NCBI GenBank assembly: GCA_031841125.1
Contig: CM063113.1
Coordinates: 57,405,211 to 57,469,210, forward strand
Source of the DNA: Acanthococcus lagerstroemiae
Lineage: Eukaryota; Arthropoda; Insecta; Hemiptera; Eriococcidae
Length of the DNA: 64,000 nt
Direction of reading: 5' to 3'
Shown here: in pieces, positions 37,374 to 48,068 of the stretch
Layout: each line of letters begins with the position of its first letter
Numbering within the stretch: position 1 is the first letter of the stretch
Notes under the pieces: generated by a model
The model's database searches: none
What the model was told of the DNA's origin: nothing
What the model saw: only the letters and a program-made list of their open reading frames with translations
Made by a program: the position numbers and the translations under genes

Positions 37374-37690
37374 CTACCCTCCTAGAGAGGATGTTGGCGT
37401 CTGGCTAGACTGCAGCTCTGTATAGGAAAGCCGACTGGGAGACGCGCTCATTAACAGTCTCTTAGTCGCTTCTTTCGGTCCTCTCAGGTTCTTCATAAGC
37501 TCGCTGAGGGAGACCGCCTTTCGATCTGATGTGCTTTCGGAAGTCCAGCTTCCCACCGAATCACAATTCCAGATACTTGAGGGTTGCACAGAGTCCAATC
37601 TCCACATCTTATAAGTGGAAATTGGGAGATTGTACCGTTAATGGTTTGTGAATAACACAGCTTTGGTCGTCTGGGCTGTTAACATGTTTG
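37374..37690 (-). mobile_element. R1-like LINE fragment (RT thumb)
   Basis: Minus-strand motifs: AQTTKAVLFTNH (about 37680-37645), LKYLEL (about 37580), GKLDFRKHIR in a shifted frame, and SLSELMKNLRGPKEATKRLLM (split here; 37500-37440). These match the region just after the RT palm in R1-clade LINEs. Multiple frame breaks. Confidence 0.75.
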
Positions 37691-37728
37691 GAATTATTGC
37701 ATTGGTTTCTGGTTCCAGTCCATTGTTT

Positions 37729-38127
37729 CAGGTTCGTATCTGAGAGGGGGGATGGGGACATTTCCCCCTCTCCTCCGAGAAAATTATTTGCCTAATCATC
37801 ATTTTTTGAAAAAATAGATATTGTTTTCAGTTGGCAGACAATTATTGAATGAAGTGTTCATGTTCAAATAATGTACCCAGTCCCAGTGGAGAAGCCAGAA
37901 AAAGAAAATAAAACTATATTCAGAAAACTAGGACATGGATTCAAACAGTCCATTTTTTGTATTGGTTTAACATAGGCAATGGTGGATTTAATGAAAAAGG
38001 CCTAGGTGGCAATCTTTCGAATTATTTTTTGGTCAGCAATTACTGTTTTCAAAAGGTCCCAAAAAAGGCACTTTTTATATGAGGGCTCAGGCCCACCCCC
38101 TGAAAAAGTAGTCACGCTACGGGCCTG
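37729..38127. mobile_element. hAT-like element with perfect 8-bp target duplication
   Basis: The termini are caggttcgtatctgag and ctacgggcctg, with inverted similarity CAGGYYCGTA. The duplication cattgttt is exact at 37721-37728 and 38128-38135. The 399-bp interior is AT-rich with G/C-rich ends (gggggg on the left, ccaccccc on the right) and no transposase. It sits between two pieces of R1-like LINE. Confidence 0.8.
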
Positions 38128-38135
38128 CATTGTTT

Positions 38136-38470
38136 AGTTGTTCTTCCTGAGGTATGAACAAAGCCGCCCAGGGGAATGGAAACGGAAACATTGCCTCCTG
38201 GCAACTCGGCTTCTCCTCCAGTTCGCCCAGTACCCCTAGGTCAAATGGCTGTGGCTTACCCCCTTTCCGCCCGTGAAAAACGACGGCGTTTGTCTTCTGA
38301 GCAGCCACCTCTAAGCTATTCGCCTGTATCCAGCGAGACACCATCTCGATGCTGATTACGGACCTGCTGCGCATTATTTGCTCCGACCTCCCCGAAAAAG
38401 GGGGTCGTCGGCAAAGCAGATGCCCTGAGCTCCTCTTGAAAGTTTGTCAAAGTAGCTGACCTCCAGCTCG
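38136..38470 (-). mobile_element. R1-like LINE fragment with the RT catalytic box
   Basis: Minus-strand motifs: ICFADD at about 38427-38405 (the position of the catalytic YADD or FADD box of RT), then, after a frame change, VSRWIQANSLEVAAQKTNAVVF (split; 38340-38275) and HGRKGGKP. Typical R1-clade palm-to-thumb sequence. Not contiguous with 37374-37690, because both contain the QKTxAVxF motif, so two copies or a duplication are present. Confidence 0.75.
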
Positions 38471-38920
38471 CCGCCATTTTCGGTTCCTGCCACCTCCTCT
38501 CCAATACTCGCCGGCCTTCCCGGTTACTTCCGGCTTCCTGCTTTTCCTTTTCGTAACGCTGTAGGAGGGTCCTTGCCGGTCGCGCCATTGCAGCTTTTAT
38601 AGCGGCTTCCCTGGCGAGGGGGAGCAGGGCCACCCTAAACAAGGCTGCTTCGACGCAAGAGGACGTAGCCTACACACCCGTTTAACCACCAATGCCGAGT
38701 GTACGACCGAAATCCTCCGCCGCCAATGTGCAGGGAGTCAGCTAGGAGCTTCATCCATGCCATCAACACTACCCCGACGCTTATCCCCATCGTCACTGGA
38801 CTTTTATGCACCTTACGTAACCCGGTTAGCCAGATGTGAAGGAGATCGACAGCTTCAGCGCTTTCCACAGAGTTCATTGTGGGGGCCCTGACACGGCTAG
38901 ATGTTACTGCCCAGTCAGGT
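38471..38920. other. GC-richer stretch, possibly LINE-derived, unassigned
   Basis: Minus-strand frames are rich in Ala, Arg and Glu (for example LLQRYEKEKQEAG at about 38550). This might be further LINE protein, but I cannot place it. Confidence 0.3.
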
Positions 38921-38921
38921 G

Positions 38922-38923
<2 letters not shown>

Positions 38924-38957
<34 letters not shown>

Positions 38958-38975
38958 TCTCACTCACTCTCTCGC
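38924..38975. repeat. (CT)n microsatellite
   Basis: About 14 uninterrupted CT units, then an imperfect continuation with CACT. Confidence 0.95.
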
Positions 38976-40829
38976 TTGTTTCCAGTTCTGGCGAATACTC
39001 GCTTGTATCTAAGTCAGTAATATAAGTGAATCTTCGCTTTGCGCGGCTCGAAGTGAGAAGTAGGCACCACAGAAGGGAGTAATCCCATACTGACTGACCT
39101 CCATGCCGCAGCAGGGTTCAACCCCACACAGAGATTGAGATAGATGTTGCCAGATATATTCATTGCTATGAATGAATGCGGTCGCTTCCACTTCAATGGA
39201 TTACAAATCGTGTACCTCAGAAATCACGAGTAGTGATGTGCAACTGGGCTGTTTATGTCCCCGACAGTAGAATTTTCGATGATTCTTTCAAATCTGTGAA
39301 GTTAATTTTAACTACAAATTACTGCTCCACGTTGCATTCAATCGCGTATTTTACTCTGTATCCCACTATGGACCAACCTTTTGGGTAGAATCGATACTTC
39401 TCGAGGCATTTGTCAGTTACAGAAAGAATCCCAGTTTCTTATAAATAGGAAGTTCAACACACGTGTTTACAGGTGGTAAAAAAGATGATGTTGCATGTTA
39501 CAGGAAAATTTTCGCAGGGTCGAACCTTCTCTCGTAATTTCCGACAATGAACTTGTCAGAATGCACAATTCAAACTCCTTTCGTTGTATTATGTTTCCCA
39601 CGTATATTATATATTTTTTAAACAGTGCATAACTGTATCTATTCGATTTACATAATTAACAGTAACGATACCATTTCTACGACCCGGTGTTATCTTACCT
39701 AGATTATAGTGTTTAACCGCGTGCTCCCGTACTCGCTTTCACGATAATTTTTCATGTTTTACACTAACGTACAGCGAGATTTATTACAAAATTCTCGCTG
39801 TTAACGAGAAAGAGAGAAGAAAAGTGATATTGTTTCAACGAGCGGCGTTAATTTTTGGAGTAAACGCGTGTGTATTATGCTGGTCAGTGGCGGGAGAGCT
39901 TCGCGTTGAATTGTATGTAGAAAGTACACACTCGTAAATTAGCGGCCGCAACTGAAGCCACATGACCCGGTGTCCGCGATTACCATCGCTGGACCACGGC
40001 ATCGCATCGGCGTCATCTGAGAAGATGCACATGTACGCGGATGGCCGAATAGCGAATAGGTGCCCGCCATTGTGTAATGAAACAAAGCATCGTGGGTGGA
40101 TGACAGGGGGCCGTGGAATGGGTCATTACGAAGCGTAAAAACCCAAGTATGTAATTTATACACCGAGCATTTGCTTCTCGGAATTCGTGCCGGCGCGTGC
40201 TCTTCCAATGGACGCGCGCCAGATGTAAATTCCTTTCTTGTACACACGACACACGTGTATCAAGATGGAAGATATTTGCTGTCGCGAGATGAGATAATTG
40301 GCCCCAGCTTCGGTATTATGGTGCGATGTCAAATGGTCTGTGGTTTCAGCCAGTCAGAAACTGCGATTGTCCACCGATGTTTACAAACAAGTACCGGTGG
40401 CTGCAAGTGCAGTTTTGAGCAGATTTGTGTGTACGAAGGCCTAAGAGGTGGAACTGAGGCAGCCTTCTACAGATATTCGTCACTCGGATTGTCAGAAATA
40501 AGTTTTCTTTCTCTATTGCTTTTTCGCTGCTAACAAAGCAGTGATGACCAAGATGACTTTGACATCGCTGCTGACAAAGGGGTGATAACTACTGAAGTAC
40601 TTCTCAATTAGAATTATGACATTTGGTAGCTAACTCGAATCTTTCACTCCCTTGAATCTTGTAGGCTCTCTTGGGATCTAGTACGAAGAACGAAGTGGGA
40701 CAGTACCAATAGAATGGTTGTCTTCTATAAGTAATATGCAAGAAATTGCTTAAAAGACGGTAACCACTTGGAACCGCGAGCAGTGTTAGGCGGTAATTGT
40801 TCTTAGATCTGCAGAATAGGTAAACGATA
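38976..40829. other. Non-coding; unique CpG block 39540-40420
   Basis: No supported gene. The 145-codon plus-strand frame (40096-40533) has no domain, overlaps two 80-100 codon frames on the other strand, and reads as unstructured Cys- and Ser-rich protein. Confidence 0.35.
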
Positions 40830-41150
40830 AAGATGGATAACAGCTATTAGCCACATGTCTCACAGCATTGAGTAAACGATGCACGAGACCCACACAACAC
40901 AGCACCAATGCTTCAGATACCAGCGGTAACGTTTCTACTAGTATAATACTTTGTTCCTGAGAACTGGCAGAGGGCTGCAGAGTACGCTATCTATCTACCT
41001 CCATTGGTACTGCGGTCGCTCTGTTCAGTTGGGTGCTTGCGGGCAGAGAGATGAAATCTGTTCATCAGCTCTTTCGGCTTTAGAAGTCGAATCTGCGTCA
41101 CACGGATGTGAGACCCAGAGACCGACACGACACTACTTATCAGTCACACA
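40830..41150 (-). mobile_element. tRNA-derived SINE, family B
   Basis: On the minus strand: an A/B-box-like head between about 41150 and 41090 (cagattcgactt as B-box remnant), then the shared body (ggtatctgaagcattggtgctgt, cgtttactcaatgctgtgagacatgtgg, each part matched in other copies). The 3' tail is truncated. Confidence 0.65.
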
Positions 41151-41847
41151 GGGTCTTTTCTTCACAATCAGGATTGTGATATCCGGTACCAGACAACTCT
41201 TTGATGTGCTTTCTCAAATAAAGAACGAAGAGAGAAACAATACGGGAGCTGGTTATTTTCCACAGGACGTGGGAAAGCAGCTGTTAAAGATGGTAATAGT
41301 TTGAGAGCATCGACATGCAAGAATCTTGTAGTCAGCAGGTCAAAGATCTTTTGATGATGATTTCAAAACCCGTAGCCAGGGTTACGACTGGAACGTTTTT
41401 TGAAGACAGAAAACTAAAACCTCGATTAAAATGTACAACTTTGCGTTTAAATCTAAGAAAAAGTCGCGTTTCCAATTTTTCCAAGCGTATATACTAGAAT
41501 TTGCCGAGTGCAGACTTTCCCAATATCATCGGTTGGCTGTCTGACTACAAAGCTTAAATTCATCACCAAAAGCTGTCACACCTCAATGAGTCTCCTTCAG
41601 TCATATTATAATGTTTAAATTCAGGTCTGTCTATAAACTATACCGTTGAATTTGAAAATGAGCAACTCAACTAGGATACGGCATTTTTTTTTTGCAATTA
41701 AAGTCGATAAAATGACCGAAAAGAAAAGAAGAAGTGGCGGATGACAGGATGATGTAGAATTTATTTGCAATTAAAGTTGATGAAATTATCGCAAGGAGGT
41801 GAGGTAGTGGTTAGACACAAAGACACAAGACATGGTTCTCAGGTCTT

Positions 41848-42061
41848 CTTTTCTAATTTGCTCTCAACCCGAGCCCTGGAATCCGCCCTTTCGAGCATTA
41901 CCTCAAAGACGTCGGAGAGGCTGCTAGGGCTGTCTTAGCCCTCTTCAACTTCTGGCCGAAAAACCAGCCTAGGTCGAAATCTGGCGAATTGCTACATGAA
42001 TCGAACCCGGGAGCTCCGGATTCCGAGACCAACGCGCTATCCACTCGGCCACCCAGACCTC
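41848..42061 (-). mobile_element. tRNA-derived SINE, family C, with intact target duplication
   Basis: The minus-strand head gtctgggtggccgagtggat is an A-box in tRNA-Ser/Leu style (42041-42060). The B-box cccgggttcgattc lies at 41998-42011. A body follows with the complementary blocks gggctaagac and cagccct, then a short T/A-rich end. An exact 15-bp duplication, tggttctcaggtctt, flanks it (41833-41847 and 42062-42076). It is the best-preserved SINE here. It is not a functional tRNA gene, because the 3' acceptor half is replaced by SINE body. Confidence 0.88.
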
Positions 42062-42345
42062 TGGTTCTCAGGTCTTAGGTTCCAGCTTCCTGAAAACATC
42101 TACTATGGATGTTCGGTTTTACAAGTTTACAGGGGTTGTTGCATACAAATAAAAGAGTGATAGAAAGGCTTTATGAGTTCACTGGGGTTCCCGCACACGA
42201 ATGAATGAGTGATAGTTACACATCTAAAGGTACGAGACATGTAAGATACAAATAATACAAGATGTCCTGGTTCTCGGATCCTAGGTCTCAGCTTTCTGGG
42301 CTACACCGACAGTGAAATACAAGAGTTGTTGCACATGAATGAATG
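42062..42345. repeat. Diverged tandem repeat around the SINE insertion
   Basis: tggttctcaggtcttaggtt (42062) recurs as tggttctcggatcctaggtc near 42270, followed by caagagttgttgcacatgaatgaatgag against the earlier cacacgaatgaatgag. The unit is about 205 bp. The SINE at 41848 inserted into one unit. Confidence 0.5.
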
Positions 42346-43500
42346 AGATATATGTGGTCATAAAAATCAGAAGTATCGGTGAGCGAGTAAGCTCACATCT
42401 TTATCTTATCGTTACCTCTCCAAATAGCCTTAGTGACGAACAGTTCCATTTCCCTTACAGCGAATTGGGTACTTGTTCTAGGCGCTAACCTCCGATAGGC
42501 TCGTTTGGGCGCGCTCTTCAAGAGAGCCTCCCCCGAGGTGCGAACAGCTGAGTATGTCCCACCAAGCAGCAAAACACAGGCGTCACCTCATTTTCTGCCT
42601 ACTAAATACGCCACAAAGCGTAAATTTGACACTGTTGACCAAGCTGATGTCCAAGTTACCAAATGTACTTACGTTCATTTTGAAATCTACATCAAATCTA
42701 GGAATATTTGTGCTTGTGGGAAGGCAAGAAATATAGTTTTCTGTTGAAGGAATGTGGTTTGTTTCTGCGAGGGTCTAACAAACGAAATACCAACATTGTC
42801 CATGGTTGCTAGTTCCAGGATTAGGCTCTTCAGAGGCACAAATACCTCAAAATTGGATCCTGATTTCAAAATTGGCTTAATTGCTGCCTCATATGTCGAA
42901 GAGTACGTACCTCTGTATTGTACCTAGTCAGGGATCACCGGAAGGTCAGTTATAGTCGATTTGAAGGTATAATAAAATACGATTTTACGTTTAATATGTT
43001 CGCATCAGGACTATCATAATCATCGCTTTTCACGGCCAACAGTAATCCTCTCGGAACAGTGCGAATACTCACGTTCGACACGGTGTCGTTCTTTTTTATC
43101 TTTCTCTCTAGTTTTTTACCATCATAAAAGAAACCAGTTCTACGTGCAGTATATCTTTATGTCTCGTGATTATTTGTACACGTAGAATCGTATGATCATT
43201 TTCACATTGTTTGACGAAGCGTCTGCTGCGACCAGTCTCCGATCGGTCTCGACGTACATGGCTCATTTGTAATAGAGTAAAAAAGTACCAGCATTTACAT
43301 TTATTATACATAGGTATGTACCTGCATACCTAGTATCTGTCTCGCAGACTCAACTTGCTCACTGTCCGGGGGGGGGGGATATTTGTGCATCGCTAAGGCC
43401 ATGATGGTAGCAGTAGTAAGTTACCAATCCCACAAAAGTGAATTTGGTTTTACCACTGAACAATGGCTCAAATTGTTGAATACCACCTCCATAAGGTATA
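42346..43500. other. Non-coding stretch, nothing identified
   Basis: 42960-43330 is unique with CpG sites. A G11 tract lies at 43368-43378. Small frames near 42505-42747 have no recognised domain. Confidence 0.4.
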
Positions 43501-43872
43501 CAGTGGACTCCCGATTATCCGCCTCAACTGGAGCTGAAGGTAGGTGTGGCGTTTTTGGTTTTTTTGGTCAATGAATGCGAAGAAAGACAATAATGGTGTA
43601 AAAAAAAAAGCTAAAAAGGATTGCTAGTTGTTGTTCTTTAAACACCAGTGACTTTTCCAGCGCTGAAAAAGCATTGTCAGAATCCTTATGTAGTATGTAC
43701 CAGACGCTTTTCCTACTAGTTCTTCATCATCATCATTAGCTATTGTAAGGACAAGGTTGTGATTTTAGTAACATTTCGGATTATCCGCCCTTGGTTGGGC
43801 GAATAACCCGGAAAGGCGGGTGGAGAAATTCGAGGCGGATAATCCGGAAAGCGGATAATTGGGAGTCTACTA
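43501..43872. mobile_element. pogo/Tigger-like MITE (Tc1/mariner superfamily)
   Basis: The left end cagtggactcccgattatcc follows a TA. The right end ggataattgggagtctacta is its inverse with a few changes. The sub-terminal ggcggataatccggaaagcgg repeats the terminal motif. Short CAGTRGACTCCC-type ends beside TA are typical of pogo/Tigger elements. The 372-bp interior has no transposase. Confidence 0.75.
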
Positions 43873-45180
43873 TCTTGCTATCAAATGAATCGAAGAAGGC
43901 TGCGAGAATTCAAATTTAAAATCTGTGAAATATAGAAGATTAATACCGATAGCAAGCTTAAAATCTAAGGGTTCTTACTCGGAATATAAAAACTGATTAC
44001 CACTCATCGACTAAGCCAGTAGAACGAGCGGTGTAGGTTTCAATCTTAAAGTGACTCAATTGTTTTTTGTTTTTTTTATACTTAATTAACATTCCTGTAG
44101 TTGAAAATTCTTCTCTTATACACAACATTTTTCATCCGAGAAAAAAAAGATAGCAAATTAACGTTTTTATTTCCCCTTCTCTCAAAATGCCGATTAAATG
44201 GTCGAATTTGACAGCAAATGTTGACTCCGAAGATTCGTGAGAGGAGTCACCTGCATTCCCCTCTCGCTGCGCCTCTACTCATACACAACATACCAAAAGG
44301 GCAATTAATATTAGAAAATGGCTCTCAAGTTCCTCGTTCTGGATGACAAATTCTTGGAACAATTTTTAGTGTGTTCATCGAAGCTATGATTAAGTACTGG
44401 CTGAATCATCCACAATAACAATGGTAGTAATCCAGGGGGTTTGGGGCGGATTTGGACTTGAAGGAAATTCTTTCCTCCCGATGCCACAAAAGAAAGTCAA
44501 GTCCAAAAACAGTTGACATTTCGAGATTAAATTCAATCTTTGTCTAGATTTTAAAGATCACTGTATTCTATTTTGGGATAGTTTCTGTATCCGACTTTTC
44601 CTGAGACCACCAAAGGGAGAAGTTCTAAAAAAGTGGATCATTTGGATTCTAAACAATTTTTGCCCCCTCCCTCCTCTATGAAATGAGTGATCGCCAACGT
44701 TGTAAGACCGCCTCCCAGGAATGAATTATAGTCAAGAGTCAAGATTGATTCAATTTACCTAGCCCTGTACTAGCACATTTGTTACCGATGGACTTCATGT
44801 CAAATGCTTGAGTGTCTCTCAATTGTGATGAACACTCCCAAAATTAGTTTTCTGCATTTTGTTCAAAAATTAAGCTTAAAATAGGATTTCTAACAAAATG
44901 ATACCAAATAGTGTACGATTACGTCAGCCCTAATCTCTCGGAACAAGGAGGTGAGTTCAAAGTACTCTACACAATGCTTTCTTTGAATTAACACACAGAC
45001 CTTACGGACAGACGAGCAGAATTTTGAACATTTTTCTTTTTCACCAGCTTTCACAAGCAAAAGGAAACAAAAAACCATTAAAACGGTTTCCGTTGCCCTT
45101 TCCAATCTCTGGCCTCCCTTTCTTCCACCCCTTCAGAATCACACATTTACAATTATACTTATTTCTTTATTCATTTTTAT
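43873..45180. other. Non-coding AT-rich stretch, nothing identified
   Basis: No frame with a domain and no recognised repeat. Confidence 0.5.
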
Positions 45181-46169
45181 TTTCAACCTGGGTTAACGGC
45201 CAACTGACACCTTTATACCACCCATTTTTAGGCACTGGTCTCTACCACCCCCTCCAAGCTTTTCCAAATAATGGCGTCTTCTTCTCTTCTTCTAGAGTGC
45301 CATACACATTACTGTTCACTGGCGGTCATAGGCAGTAGATCTCTTTTCCTGGCTGCTGACATGACTTCTGAGATTGTATACAGTCCAGTCAATTGTTTAA
45401 CATTTTTCAGACACGATGTTCTTCTCCCTCATCGGCGTCTTTTTCTTTTCCTTTTCTTTTATCTTGTATTGTTTGCTGTAGGAGGGTGTATTTTTTCCCT
45501 CTGATCAGGTGGCCCAGATATGCCAATTTCCGAGTTTGGATGGTTTGGAAGATTTGTGTATTTGTATTAGCTCTCTTCAATACTCCATGGTTTGTAATTT
45601 TCTTGATTCATGGAATTTCCAATTCAATACATCATGTCGAAATTTTGAAAGCTTCTAAGTATTTGATGCATTTCATTGTGTATGCTGTGGCTTCTAATCC
45701 GTTTATTATTAAGAATCTACAGCATTCAATAATTCTTTTACTAATTTCTAAATTGAGACTATCATGACGATAAAAGATTTCAAATTTCATTGAAGGTGTC
45801 TTACGCATATATGCCTCATTTTTTTATCTATGGTTCTGAGTTTAGGTCTTCTGTGATGTATCATCCGGGTATTTGAATTCATTGACAGGGTCTACAATTT
45901 CACCTCTAATTTGGGTGTAGGTATTTTCATAGTGTTCTCTACTGATAATGAACTTTGTTTTCTGAACATTTATCCTCAGATCATATTTCTCTCCTGTATG
46001 ATTGACTATAACAACATCTGTAAGTCAGTTTCTCAGTCGGCAACTACGCTGTATCATCGGTACAGCGTATGTCATTGATCAGTCCTCCATTTACTCTTAA
46101 TGCCAATCTCAAGTTCTTCCAGAGGTTCCCTGAAAATATTCTCCGAGTATAGGTTAAAGAGAGTCACTG
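45181..46169 (-). mobile_element. RTE-like LINE, C-terminal half of RT and tail
   Basis: Minus-strand motifs in order: LFNLYSENIFREPLEELEIGI (split; 46165-46100), a decayed catalytic box IRCTDD at about 46072-46050 where YADD is expected, ETDLQML, a region like VQKTKFxI near 45960, VNEFKY near 45870, then FEIFYRHDSLNL-type and KLAYLGHLIRGEKYTLLQQ (split; about 45530-45470), GKRKRRRR-like basic sequence, WTGLYTISEVM and DLLPMTASE (about 45390-45310). This matches the RT-to-C-terminus order of RTE-like LINEs. Many stops and frameshifts. A SINE at 46170-46599 interrupts it; RT sequence resumes beyond. Confidence 0.8.
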
Positions 46170-46599
46170 TGAAGCCGGGTGGTAACGTGCCTGCTTCGCA
46201 ATCCTTGCGTCTCGGGTTCGAGTCCCACCAACGCCGGAAAGCTATTTTCGAATACACCCACCAACATTTTGGCGAACACAGCGACTACAGTATGAATTGA
46301 GACAGAAACATAAGCGTGTCCTGTAACCCCTGCCAGTTCACACGAACCGGGCATTACAATTGCAGAGCGTGTTACCACCAGATTAGAAACGCTGGTACTG
46401 TGCGTGTGCACGTCGTGAAACACGCGGCTAGTAAGCGAACTGCAGCTGCACACTCTTTTGCACAAAGAGGGGAAACTCTAACGCAACAAAACCAGGTGGA
46501 AAGCAACGGGAAACTACCCCCACTAGCCTGCCCAGGAGAGTAGCGCATCAGAACCGCGACCGCCAACGTCCGGCATCGGATACGGGGCCTGAAGAGAAG
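46170..46599 (+). mobile_element. tRNA-derived SINE, family A, inserted in a LINE
   Basis: A-box ggtggtaacgtgcc near 46178-46191 and a textbook B-box gggttcgagtccc at 46214-46226. The body is shared with the copy at 15445-15868 (ctctaacgcaacaa, cacacgcggctagtaa-type). The flanks ataggttaaagagagtcactg (46149-46169; read in two parts) and atagtttaaaaagcactg (46600-46617) look like diverged target duplications derived from the LINE codons for LFNL. Confidence 0.85.
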
Positions 46600-46690
46600 A
46601 TAGTTTAAAAAGCACTGGGTGATAATACACAGCCTTACTTAGCAGAGTTTTATTTCATCGGGGTTCAATAAAAATACCAAAGAAATAGAA
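46600..46690 (-). mobile_element. RTE-like LINE, upstream RT piece beyond the SINE
   Basis: Minus-strand sequence near 46640-46612 encodes GCVLSP (RT motif usually GVRQGCVLSPLLFN), with DEIKL just upstream in a shifted frame. It continues the LINE at 45181-46169, showing that the SINE split it. Confidence 0.6.
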
Positions 46691-46763
46691 AAATGCAACA
46701 ATTATCTTTCTTTCTATTTAAAATACACCCTGAGTATAATTCGTCGATGCATTGTTTTTGCAG

Positions 46764-46886
46764 GAACAATGAGGCTGTTTCGTAGTCGGAAGGATGACAC
46801 GCAGGTGGAACCGTGTTACAAGACCGTCAAAGCGCTGCCAGCCATCATTCTCGAAGACGATCAAGGACCGGCCGAAATGAAAAGAA
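46764..46886 (+). CDS. Candidate host exon with start codon, unknown protein
   Basis: A pyrimidine-rich tract ending attgtttttgcag at 46763 makes a good 3' splice site. Five bases later gaacaATGAGG gives a start codon (46769-46771) in insect-like context (A at -3). The frame codes 39 residues, beginning MRLFRSRKDD, with an acidic LEDDQGP segment and ending AEMKR. It is cut after 46886 by a good 5' splice site, a|gtaagaat, leaving one base of a split codon. Codon use is GC-rich at third positions, unlike the flanking AT-rich sequence. If unspliced, the frame ends at a stop at 46910-46912. The basic N-terminus followed by an acidic segment suggests a cytoplasmic tail or intracellular protein, but I do not recognise the family. 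The sequence lies between a LINE and a unique CpG block and is not part of either. Confidence 0.55.
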
Positions 46887-48068
46887 GTAAGAATTTCCTC
46901 CTTACTGAGTAACGCGCGGTCAACACATTTCCGCCGAAATAGAAAGTATTTTTCCAACAACAGATTTTCTTAGCTATCTGCCTTTCCGTTCGAGGTCAAG
47001 GTTTTGGCCTCCGAATCACCAAATACCATTTCACCTCACCTCGTTACTCTCGGCATGAAACACGTGGAAAGTGGAACTACACCCGCATTATGCCAGTACG
47101 CATACCCTCACTAAATTATTCCCGGGGGGGGGGGCACTCCAGTGCTGCTGGAAATTTCTCACACTAAGTACGCGTACGATAAAACGTACCAAAGCACAAC
47201 ATCAGCCAACTAGGCCACCGATATTCGGCCAGTTCGATCGGTACAGTGCACGGTACACTTTCATCTTTCGATCAGACTGCTTCCGGTGTACTTAATCATC
47301 TATACGCGATGTAACTACAAATTAATACTTCAAACGTTCCAGTTCGATGTATTACACGTTTTTATTAGTATTCTGTTGTGTACACGCGAACCAACGAATG
47401 TCGTCGTCATCGTCTTCTTGTTCTTCTTCTGCGATTCTTACACAGAATGAAGTCACGTCACCGGAGAATTAATTCTTCAGAGAGAGAGAAAAAAAAAACA
47501 CGATGAAACGTCGATGCGTCCAAGCTTCTTAGACAGGTACATCGACTGCTGAGTGATTTTATATAATAGGTACTCGATATGCCGACACGTATTGGCGAGA
47601 GAGCTCTTCGATTAACCACACCAGAGGATGACCGCGAGAAATGTGGACGAAATTCGATCGTAAGAGCGGTGAGACTGCGGACGAGTCACGCACTCATGAT
47701 GGATACATTTGCGAGCAGGATTAGGTTTCAGGAGAGCGACCCGCAGCAGGGAATGTTTCATCGAAGAAGCATGTGGTCACTGATTTAGTAAAGTGGCCGC
47801 CATCACCAGTTCATGGACATGGCATTGCGAAGAATCGCGACAAAAAGAACTGCAAACATACACACGCATTAGCAGAGCCCGGTTTGTTGAACAGGAGGTA
47901 CTATTTAGAGAGACTGGTATCCCAATTCCCTCTTTCTATGATGATTATAAGTCACGTGAGGAATACTGGAAGCGTGCACATCGCATATTTGTGATTTTCA
48001 GAAGTCGGTTACGGGGAGGGGGTCGCTGCCTCCAATGGTTTCTTATCATGTCTGAATACTGCAGAATG
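46887..48068. other. Unique CpG-containing block downstream of the candidate exon
   Basis: Non-repetitive sequence with many CG sites. A G11 tract is at 47124-47134. The small plus-strand frames at 47579-47788 and 47793-48074 show no domain. It may be intronic regulatory sequence of the gene that owns the exon at 46764. Confidence 0.35.

Noticed and set aside
38635..38967. 110-codon minus-strand frame beginning with Arg-Glu repeats
   Set aside because: The start is a translation of the CT microsatellite; the rest has no domain.
40096..40533. 145-codon plus-strand open frame
   Set aside because: No domain, overlapping open frames on the minus strand, and no splice or promoter support.
41998..42060. 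A functional tRNA-Ser or tRNA-Leu gene
   Set aside because: A and B boxes are present, but the sequence does not close into an acceptor stem and continues into SINE body; the same unit recurs at 531-729.
44000..44060. tRNA-like string with ggtttcaatctta
   Set aside because: No matching A-box at the right distance and no second copy in the window.
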